From Symmetrospora coprosmae (Eukaryota > Basidiomycota > Cystobasidiomycetes > Symmetrosporaceae), in contig VUYT01000002.1 of NCBI GenBank assembly GCA_008802785.1, positions 186,001-250,000 of the forward strand: a stretch of DNA of 64,000 bases, in the 5' to 3' direction. Both the position numbers and the translations under genes were made by a program. The notes below the pieces were generated by a model that saw only the letters and a program-made list of their open reading frames with translations, ran no database searches and was not told the DNA's origin. This document shows positions 55,528 through 64,000 of this stretch, piece by piece (position 1 is the first letter of the stretch; each line of letters starts with the position of its first letter).

Positions 55528-58500
55528 ATGAACGCGTGCGCACCTGGGCTAATGACGATCCCGCGGCATCGCTCCATGACTCCATCCAGAGTCGCAGCCG
55601 TGGACCTGACGCTCTCATCGGACGAAGATGCTACTCCGAGTAAGGCCGTAGCCGGGCGAAGCGGCAAAGCGAGCAATGGCAAGAGCGCAGCCCCGACTCC
55701 CAAGAAGGGCTCGACGGCCACCGCTGCTGCTTCAGCGAGCAACAAACGCAAGGCAAAGGTCGAGTCGGACTCGGACGAATATGACGACGAGGACGACGAA
55801 CCCCGCAAGCCACCAAAGAAGCGCCCATCGCTAGGCGGGGCGGCCGCGAAGGGCGGCCGTGGAAAGGCAAAGGTCGAGGAGTCTTCCGATGACGAGTACA
55901 AGGCGCGCGCAAAGAAAGAGGAGACGAGCAGCGAGGAGGAGGAGGAGGATTCTGAAGAAGAGGAGTCATCAGAGGAGGACGAGAAGCCAAAAAAAAAGCC
56001 GGCCAAAAAGGCGCCAGCCAAGAAGGCACCTCCCAAGAAGACGACTGCGAGCGCCAGCAAGGCGAAGGCCAAGAAGGAAGAGAACGACGACGATGTCAAG
56101 ATGGAGGACGCGCCGACAAAGAAGCCATTCAAGTGGAACGGTGGTGCACGGGCCGGACCATCGAATCCCGGTGAGTCGTGCTAACGCCCAACAGAGAGCT
56201 TCCTTGCAGCGCTCACGAATAACGACGTATCGCGATTCATGCTTGCAGGCTCCAAGGAGGTCCCTGAAGGCACTCCTAACTGTTTCGGCGGCCTGACCTT
56301 CGTCTTCACCGGAGAGCTCGAGTCGCTCGGCAGGGACGAGTGCACTAGCATCGCAAAGCGCTATGGCGGGTGAGGTCAAACACGTCTAGTCCATGCAGAG
56401 GACTGCGCAACATAAGCTCACCGCAGCATCCCGTCTTACCCAACGTGCAGCCGAGTGACGACTTCTGTCTCGAGCAAGACAAGCTACGTCGTCATCGGCT
56501 CCGAGCCTGGCGAGAGCAAGCTCAAGGTCATCAAAGCCAACAGGATTCCGACGCTCGACGAAGATGGCTTCCTCCGCCTTATTGTCACGCGCAGCAAGCA
56601 GAAGCCCGACAAGGACTATGTCGCAAAGCAGGAGGAGGAGATGAAGAAGATCAAGACTGCAGCGAAGGCGATTACAGTCGATCCGAAGTGAGCATGCCTG
56701 CTCTAGCTCTGTTGTCTCGAGAAGAGAGAGCTGAGGGATTCGGCTATATACTCGTAGCTTGTCCAAGAGCGCCTTGTGGACGGTCAAGTATGCGCCCCAG
56801 AACCTCAAGGACCTCTGCGGCAATAAAGGTCAGGTCGAGAAGATGCAGGCCTGGCTCGAGGCATGGTGAGGTCCCGCAGCCTGATTTGCGACTAAGTGAC
56901 TTCATGCTCACGATACGTGTCGACAGGCCCAAGAACCGCGCGTCCAATTTCACGAAGCCAGGCAAAGACGGCCTCGGCACCCTCAGGGCTTGTCTCCTTT
57001 CCGGACCTCCAGGCATTGGCAAGACTACTTCTGCCCATCTGGTAGCACGATTGGCAGGCTTCAAGGTCATCGAGATGAACGCGTCCGACACTCGGAGCAA
57101 GAAGCTGCTCGAGGTGGGCTTCCTGCTCTTGCTGCGCGTTCCCGCTGGATTACTGACCTGCTATCCCGCGGCGGACTCCGACATGCAGGCTATGCTCAAG
57201 AGCACGCTCGACAATACCGTTCTCGATGGCTTCATGACGAGCAAGCCCAAGGAGGGCGCAGAGTTTGCCGATCTTTCGAGTCAATCGTGCCTGATCATGG
57301 ATGAGGTCGACGGGACGTCCGGAGGAGACCGAGGCGGTATCGGAGCGCTGGTCCAGCTTATCAAGAAGACCAAAATCCCCATCATCTGCATCGCCAACGA
57401 CAAGTCCATTCCGAAAATGAAGCCTCTCCTCGCCTATTGCAACCAGCTGCCTTTCAAGCGGTGCGTGGTCGTATCAAGCTAGTACCCTTGCCCTGGCGCG
57501 CTGACTGTCCCTGTCCCTATATCAGCCCGACCGCCGACATGATCCGCTCGCGGTTGATGACTGTCGCTTTCAAGGAGGGAATGAAGATTGACAAGACTGT
57601 CTCAGATCAGCTAGTCCAGGGCACACAGGCAGACATCAGACAGATCATCAACATCCTCTCGACCTGGAAGCTGACGTCCAACAAGATGACCTACGACGAG
57701 ACGAAGGCTCTGTGCGTTGGTCACGTGGCGTATTGGCTTGGTACGCACCAGCTGACGCATTCGGGGACGACGCGCCTAAATCCCTCATCTAGCACCGATT
57801 TGCGAGACCCCAATGCCCTCGCCACACCCTTCACCTTAATGGACAGGCTCTTCGCTCCTCAATCCTGGGGGCAGTCCAGCGGAACGGGCGCTAGCCAGAA
57901 GCTCGAGGTGTACTTCCAAGAGTTCGACGTCCTCCCTCTCTTCGTGCAGGTACGCTGCAACCGACGCGGTCTCGCAGGTCACAATGGCGGTCTGACGTTG
58001 ATCCTCTATTCAGGAAAACTACCTCAAGCACAAGTACACGCGCGCGAATGCTGCCGGTGTCCAGGGCTCACGAGAGCACCAGCGCAAGATGTTGGAGCTT
58101 ACGTCCAAGGCGGCCGATGCCATCTCGGACGGCGATCTCGTGGACCGCATGATTCACGGCACGCAGCAGCACTGGACGCTTATGCCGGTGCACGGGATGA
58201 TGTCGACCGTGACGCCCTCTTTCCACTGCTACGGCATGGGAGGCTATGGCGGCGGGTTCGGGGCAAATGCCGACGCATCGAAGAACACACGCATGTTCCC
58301 GAGCTGGTTCGGCAAGAACTCGACGCAGGGCCGACTGCAGCGCCTCCTCACCGATATCCAGATTAGAATGCGGCTGAAGGTGTCTGGCGATCGACGCGAG
58401 ATTCGCCAGTCGTACATCCCCGTGCTGTTCAACCGGCTGCTCGACCCGCTCGTCCTGCAGGATGCCGAGGGCATTCCGGAAATCATCGAGCTCATGGACG

Positions 58501-58883
58501 AGTACTACCTCACGAAAGAGGAGTGGGACGGCCTCATGGAGCTTGGGATCGGGGAGAACACGGCCAAGCCTCTGCTGGACAAGGTCAAGACGACCACCAA
58601 GTCGGCTTTCACGCGCAAGTACAACAGCTCGGACCATCCAATTCCCTTCCACAAGGGCACAGACGTTGGACCGATGAAGAAGATGGCAAAGGCGGAAAAG
58701 CCTGACTTTGAAGAGGCATTCGAGGATGACGTTGGGGCGAATGACGAGGAGGAAGAGAAGAAGCCAACAAAGAAGGAGCTCGAGGGAGGCATCCAGGACA
58801 AGCTCGTCAAGGAGAAGAAGCCAAAGGGTGCCGCAAAGAAGGCAGCTGCCGCTCCGAAGAAGGCGCCAGCGAAGAAGAAGTGA
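55528..58883 (+). CDS. RFC1: Replication factor C large subunit Rfc1
   Basis: Large subunit of the PCNA clamp loader. Early exons 55528-56170, 56249-56369, 56451-56687, 56758-56865, 56927-57113; the gene ends at 58883. The N-terminus is acidic/basic, Lys-rich and disordered. The BRCT domain is FGGLTFVFTGELESLGRDE through SSKTSYVVIGSEPGESKL. The AAA+ core has Walker A GPPGIGKTT, Walker B CLIMDEVDG and sensor-1 IPIICIANDKSIPKM. A further segment, ADIRQIINILSTW, is followed by the RFC1 C-terminal domain (ENYLKHKYTRANAAG onward). The end is Lys/Ala-rich (KKAPAKKK), likely nuclear targeting. Start 55528 has the best Kozak context among three in-frame ATGs. Confidence 0.93.
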
Positions 58884-59282
58884 GGAGCCACCGGTCCGAT
58901 GCGTGAACGAGATGCATGGCAACGTGGCGGGCGAACAGTGACACGCATGAGAGCAAGTGGGGGCAGGCAAGAGCGGCGATCTGGGCGCCCTGGGCGGCTC
59001 GCCAAACAGACAGGCATACGAGCGGGGTCACCGGACCGCTGCCAGGTCGTCAGCAGGCGCAAGCTCACGAGTCCTCACAATACGTTGTTGTACATCCTCA
59101 CTCTTTGCGACGCAACAATGCAGTTCCTATCCTCTAAAATTAGGCCCCGGCTATCGCACTCGAGCTCGCCCTCACATTCGGAGTGCCTCGGTTGCGTCGC
59201 CGAGCCGTTCGCGTCCCCCTCTCAACTATATAAGATTGCCTGCTCGTAGCTGCATTCCACCCATCATCTACACTTCTTCACC
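58884..59282. promoter_or_regulatory. Promoter of aldo-keto reductase with TATA box
   Basis: About 400 bp. A TATATAA element (59227-59233) lies about 50 bp upstream of the ATG. Nothing coding was recognised. Confidence 0.5.
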
Positions 59283-60889
59283 ATGTCTTCACTTCGCACA
59301 GCGCAGATCTTTGACCACACCACAAAGGTCCTGCTCAAGGGCAAGGCGGGCGATGTTCCTGTGCCACCGGTAGGCTGCTGTTGCTCATGGCGCACCTCCG
59401 CGTTGCGGTAGCGGAGTCGTGACGTCGACACTTGACGCTCGCGAAACAGGTCACTGATGCACATCACGCTACTTTCTGCAGATTGCGTGCGGTACATGGG
59501 CGTGGGGCGACAGCGTGAGCGCTTTCAAGACGAATCCTATACCCTGCCAGTGCATAGTCGCCACTGACCGACTGACACGACACTGACACGACATATCTCA
59601 TCCGCAACGGCAATAAACCAGACCTGGGGCTACGACGAGGCTCGCGATCTCCCAGGCATTGAAGAGACTTGGAACCTCCTGAATGGCAAGGATCTGGGCT
59701 TCTACGATTCGGCCGAAGTCTATGGCAGCGGACTCAGCGAGCGCATCATCGGCAAGCAGCTGGCCAAGACGCCTGCTGAGCAGCGCTCAAAGGTCATCCT
59801 GGCAACGAAGGTGAGTGGCATCTCGTCTGTCTGGCATAAATACAGGCTGTTAAAGCTAATCGTGCGCGCTCGCAGTGGTGTGTTTGCCTCTCGAGCATCT
59901 TGCCTTGCAACCCAAGGCTGTCCTGGCTGATGCCAGCAAGTCTGGATCCTCAACCTGGTCACGATCTGATCGTCCAGGCTCCCCGTCCCGTTCCTCCCTG
60001 GGCGATGGTTCCCCATAGGCGTTGTTGGCTGCCTCAAGAATTCCCTGGCTCGCCTCGGCGTAGACCAGATCGATCTGTACCAGGTCCACGGCTATGTTCA
60101 CCCTCACAAGTCCATCGAGAGCGTCGCGAAAGGGCTTGCTGAGTGCGTCAAGCTGGGCCTCACCAAGGCGGTTGGTGTCTCGAACTATAACACGCAGCAG
60201 ATGATCCGGATGTACGATGGTGAGGAGCGCTTGACGCGCAGGGCATGGTAGAGCCGTTAAGCACACCGACTGATAAGCTATAAGGCTCTGTCCGTAGCTC
60301 TGGCCAAGGAAGGCGTTCCGCGTGAGTTGCAGAGGTCTGCATCGACGTCTCGTTCTCATCTCGCTGATAAGGAACGCTCATTCGATTCTACAGTCGCTTC
60401 CAACCAGATCGAGTACAGTTTGCTCCGAAGGTGGGTGCAATCGAACATTTGATAGCCCTGTCATGCGAGGCAACTCATATGCTCTCATCACACAGGCTCC
60501 CTGAGAAGAATGGGCTTCTGGCCGCAGCGCACGAGCGGGGCATCGTACCCCTCGCTTACTCTCCCCTCGGCCAGGGGCGGCTCTCTGGCAAGTACTCTTC
60601 TGAGAACCCGCCTCCATCCGGCCGGCGCTTCAGTGACTACCCCATGTCGAGCATCGACCCGCTCGTCAACGTCATGCGGGAGATCGCTGAGAAGCGAGAT
60701 GTCCCCGTCAGCTGTGTCGGCCTGAACTGGATCATGTGCAAGGGCGTCATTCCGCTCCCTGGCGCACGCAACGCGAAACAGGCAGAGCAGAACTCGAGGG
60801 CGCTTGGCTGGCGCCTGAATGCGGACGAGATTGCGAGACTGGAGGCGCACAGCATGGAGGGCAAGACAAGCTTCTGGCAGCAGGGTTGA
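59283..60889 (+). CDS. Aldo-keto reductase with a predicted 2-nt exon
   Basis: NADPH-dependent oxidoreductase of the aldo-keto reductase superfamily, similar to pyridoxal reductase-like members. Catalytic tetrad candidates: Asp and Tyr in FYDSAEVYGSG, Lys in VILATK, His in LYQVHGYVH. Later motifs: AVGVSNYN, ASNQIEYSLLRR, IVPLAYSPLGQGRLSGKY and VIPLPGARNAKQAEQN. Introns are frequent and short. Between the exon ending VILATK (59810) and the exon starting LPVPFLPGRWFPIGVV (59978), frame can only be kept by a 2-nt exon TG at 59876-59877, flanked by CGCAG and GTGTGT, which yields the Trp of the family's ATK-W/F/Y-x-P motif. Substrate unknown. Confidence 0.87.
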
Positions 60890-61240
60890 TGCAACGCAAT
60901 GCGATGCGATGCGATGAGCCAATGAGATGGGATATACACGATGCACTCTTCAGACAAGCATGATTTGGGTCACCCCGGAAGTGTAGTGCGCAATGTAGGG
61001 CTACAAGCAAGAAGAAAGGCAAGACCACTCGTCTGTGACTAATTGATAAACAAATTTGTGGGTACAATCGCTGGGCGTGTATTCTCACCGATCCTCGAGA
61101 CGGGTCCACTTAGAAGCGGGAAGTGACTGATAAGGTGGCAGCCGGCCCGTGTATCCTGTGCTGTTTGTGCACGCGTCTATGACTGCAAGGCGTCGTAAAT
61201 TATCGTATGCGTAGATGGAAGAGGCAGTGGGTGGAGAGCG
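60890..61240. other. Convergent 3' spacer
   Basis: About 350 bp between convergent genes. A GCGATGCGATGCGATG short tandem repeat lies at about 60900-60917. Nothing else was recognised. Confidence 0.35.
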
Positions 61241-63212
61241 TCACTCGGTCCTGATGTGCTTTGCACCAATGACCTTGCCTAGTGCGAGCCAAGCGACGGC
61301 CAGAAAGACACCAACGACAGTCTCGACGAGCTGGTGCACGACGGCTAGCTGGCCACGGTTCCACCAGGGCACGAGTACTGCAGAACTTGCTCCCGCGGTG
61401 CGGCGGCGTAGCTGCTGTGAAATCTGACGGACCTCCGCGCTGTCGACAGACGTGGAGCTGGACGTACGCCGCTCGTCGAAGTTCGAGAAGAGGCTCTTTG
61501 CCAATTGGAGCGGCCCGGCAAGGTGCTCGCGTTCTTCGACCGTGATATCGCCGCTTTCCGGTGAGAGTGGCTCCCAGTCCTTGAGTTCTGGGTAGCTGAG
61601 TCGCCGGCGTGGTCGACTGGCAGAACAGGAGAGGGAGGAGACGGCGGATGACACGCTCGCATCGGGTGAGGCGGCAGAAGCTGATGGGGAGGCCAACGTC
61701 GAGGCCGACGCAGTGGGGCTTGATGTCGGTAGAATGGTCTTCTTCGAGGATCCATCTGCAATGTCCGACACGATTCCGCTTGCGCCACTGGGTCTCCCTG
61801 AGCCAGCCGCTGCCGATGCGCCCGCGTCGAGAGCGGCGTCGTCGGTCCCAGATTCGTCTCCCGGCGCCTTCCGAGCCCCGCCTTGCAGCGGGACTTCCGG
61901 GCGCTTGCTCACCCCGCCAACTCCTTCGAGCGCCGGATCGACCGCGAACGACACGCTCCTCCTCTTCTTCCTTCGCGCAATGCTCGCAGAATGCGACGAT
62001 GCATCACTCGCTTTCCGCCTTCGAGCCTGCCCGTCGCTGTTGAGCGTGTCGCGCAGCGAGCTCTTCAGGTAGTCAATTGAGCGGGAGCCGGTCTGCGGGG
62101 ATGCTGGTGTCGAATTGTCGGTGGCGGCTGCACTGGTCGTGGATGTCGATGCGCCCATGCGGTTCGTTTGAGTAGGAGCGTCGTCGACATTGTACGAAGG
62201 AAAGGGGTCCATCTGCACGATGGCCATTGTCGGTACTGAGGGGTGGATGAGGTTGAAAGATGCGGTCGCAGTGCTGCTCGTGCTCGCAGTGTTGCTCGGG
62301 GAGCGGGGATGCGGGGTCTGGAACTGGGACTGACGCTGGTGCGGCGAGTGCGCTGGGGAGGCATGCGCGATGGAGCTGAGAGAGGAGGAAGAGCCGGAAG
62401 AACGGCGGATCAAAGAGGGAAGAGCGGGTGGCGTGTGTCTACATGCCGGAGGAGAAGAACAGCATCCGACAGGGGTTGCGTATGGGGGAGGAGAAAAAGA
62501 ACTGTTCGTCAGACACGAATGCGGCTTGGTGGCACAATGTAACGGGACGTACGATCGCTTGATGCTGGATGCAGGGCCGGGCAAGCGCGATGGGGAGGAA
62601 GCCGATGCAGCGCGTGCGTCCACACGGCTGTCCGGTCTCTGCAGCTGACCTGACTCTGTTGCGTTTGCCTTTGATATCGGTGGTACCGTCGGCGAGGCTT
62701 CCAAGCTGCTGCCGTTCCTTGACGAAGATGACGGAGCCGGACTTGCGGGCCTTCCTTTCGCGGCGGCTGCGATATTCTTCCTGAGGCTTTCCGCGCTGGT
62801 GCTCACGCACCTGCTCCTCTCTGCGCTCTTCTTGCTCGCGCTGGGCGGCGTCTGCGTCTGCGTCAGTGATGTCGCTGTCGCCGTCGAGGGCGAAGTGGCG
62901 GCCGACACGACGGCGCCCGCCTTATTGATGCGCAGGATCGGGTTGAGGCTGCTGTGGCCGTGCAACACCACGCTGCGTCAGCTGCAAGGGCCCCGTCATC
63001 GCTCGCCCATACAGTAATGGACAGCAGATGCACTTCTCGGTGCCTGTCAGGAGGGACTCGCGCTGCTTCCTCGTCGACGGCGACAGCGAGGTAGACTGCG
63101 ACGGAGCGGGGATGCGCGAAGTACTTGTGGTTGGCGAAGTTGTCGTGGATCCTGATATGCTCTTCCTGCTGCCGCCACTACTCGTGCTGCCCTTTCGCGA
63201 GTGCCCGCTCAT
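61241..63212 (-). CDS. Tail-anchored Ser-rich protein with PP1-docking motif
   Basis: Not assigned to a named gene. Exon 1 is 63034-63212; exon 2 starts at 62972, after a 61-nt intron, and gives VVLHGHSSLNPILRINKAG. A further stopless 177-nt intron (62376-62552), with perfect GTACGT donor and CTCTCAG acceptor, is likely. The protein is long, Ser/Thr/Ala-rich and disordered. A basic cluster RRKKRRSVSFAVDP contains an RVxF-type docking motif (R-S-V-S-F) for protein phosphatase 1. The C-terminus has one hydrophobic helix, LVETVVGVFLAVAWLALGKV, followed by a short basic end, typical of a tail anchor in ER or another membrane. A phosphatase-targeting role is inference. Confidence 0.7.
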
Positions 63213-63387
63213 CCTTGAAGAGCTTCAGCTCTGACTGGGGATGACGTCGGAAGGCAAGGAGCGGCCAGACACGAAGCACCCGAAGACGTCGTATGAAAGC
63301 GAGACGGTGCCATTTGGATACGACAACATTGGATAACACACATCATCTGTACTTGACTGCAGCATCGTCGCATTGCTTGTCAGGCCC

Positions 63388-64000
63388 TCACCCGGACCTC
63401 CGCGACAGAACGGCGAGCCCTTCCACATGGTATGTCTGCGGGAAGAGGTCGGCCCCGCGAATGCTGCCAATGCTGTACAGCTCCTTGCTCTCCTTGACGA
63501 GATATCCGACATCCCTCGCCTGGGTGTGCACGTTGCACGAGACGTAGATCTGCGACGGTAGGCGCGAAGGGAGAAGTCAGAATCAGCTGACGACGGACGC
63601 CACGCCCTGGCACAAAACGTCCCAGATATGGTGACAAGAGCACTGACGATGCGCGCTGGGGAGAAGGCCAGCAGCTGGTTCAGGAACTGCTCGTCGCAGC
63701 CTTTCCTAGGCGGGTCAATCAGGATCGTCGTCTGGTCTTTAGGGAAAGCGAGGTCCTGCAAATGCGTCGCACGGCCAATAGAAGGGCATGCATCAGCTTT
63801 CGCAACCAGCTTCACAGCATCGCCCCGCTCATGCAGCCCCACCTTGAAGATGGCCTCTGCGGATTCTGCTACAAACTCGACATTCTTGACTCCATTGAGC
63901 TCGGCGTTGATCTTTGCGTACCGGATCGAGTCTGCCGAGATCTCTATCCCAGACACGCGCGCAAAGCGGTCTGCGAGCGTGAGGGCGAAAAGGCCGCTGC
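63388..64000 (-). CDS. Trm2-type tRNA (uracil-5-)-methyltransferase, C-terminal part
   Basis: SAM-dependent RNA m5U methyltransferase of the TrmA/Trm2 class, acting on U54 of tRNA in yeast. Visible exons: 63648 to beyond the window, and 63388-63549. Motifs: a SAM-fold LTLADRFARVSGIEIS, then IRYAKINAELNGVKNVEF; ILIDPPRKGCDEQFLNQLL (motif IV); and IYVSCNVHTQARDVGYL, where the Cys is the catalytic nucleophile. The end is ADLFPQTYHVEGLAVLSRR, as in the family. The N-terminus lies outside the window. The 98-nt intron is framed by GTCAGT and CGCAG. Confidence 0.88.

Noticed and set aside
55464-55643. Open frame overlapping the RFC1 start in another frame
   Set aside because: It ends quickly and has no family resemblance, and the RFC1 frame explains the sequence.
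1-64000. tRNA genes, transposons, LTR or other virus-like elements
   Set aside because: None was recognised by eye: no A/B-box pairs, no reverse transcriptase, integrase or transposase motifs, no long terminal or inverted repeats. A tRNAscan or repeat search could still find small ones.

Overview
This window reads as nuclear DNA of a basidiomycete fungus, probably a smut-type (Ustilaginomycotina-like) yeast. That placement is an inference from GC-rich sequence, dense genes on both strands, many 45-110 nt introns with GTRNGY donors and CTGAY-like branch sites, and fungal-specific families. No phylogeny was possible. I see no tRNA or rRNA gene, no transposon, no virus-derived element and no CRISPR array. 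All gene models were assembled by hand from reading frames, splice signals and protein-family motifs.

Layout. 1-3947 (-): LIM/coiled-coil RhoGAP, cut by the window edge. 5127-8133 (+): one-finger C2H2 protein. 8417-9934 (-): unrecognised, interrupted gene. 10458-13088 (+): AIF-like Rieske/FAD oxidoreductase. 13522-15459 (-): F-box protein. 16154-16909 (+): orphan. 17147-18354 (+): DUF1771-Smr protein. 18592-20758 (-): secreted Ala-rich protein. 21778-22911 (+): Pol III subunit RPC8/Rpc25. 23089-26383 (-): large helical protein of unknown function. 26726-27721 (+): F-box protein. 27961-29517 (+): J-domain protein. 29874-32542 (+): PH-ORD oxysterol-binding protein. 32649-34787 (-): Utp18. 35058-37732 (-): sugar porter. 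38256-38882 (-): Con-10/KGG-like hydrophilin. 39394-41318 (-): GT43-like glycosyltransferase. 42302-42859 and 43706-44316 (+): two small basic orphans with good TATA boxes. 44460-44897 (-): Emi1/DUF3128. 45413-46184 (+): Pol I subunit Rpa12. 46427-48626 (+): BAF250/Swi1-like subunit. 49008-51287 (+): acyl-CoA/coumarate ligase. 51396-54849 (+): RNase III with C-terminal dsRNA-binding-like domains. 55528-58883 (+): RFC1. 59283-60889 (+): aldo-keto reductase. 61241-63212 (-): tail-anchored, Ser-rich candidate PP1 regulator. 63388-64000 (-): Trm2-type tRNA m5U methyltransferase, cut by the window edge.

The genes do not form a pathway cluster. Several are housekeeping genes for RNA polymerases I and III, rRNA processing and DNA replication. 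The most unusual signals concern RNA processing. The AIF-like gene appears to need an AT-AC intron and a GC-AG intron. The aldo-keto reductase appears to need a 2-nt exon. Other genes carry 9-nt and 14-nt microexons. Two genes show frame breaks that splicing does not explain. The RNase III gene has an extended architecture reminiscent of non-canonical fungal Dicers.
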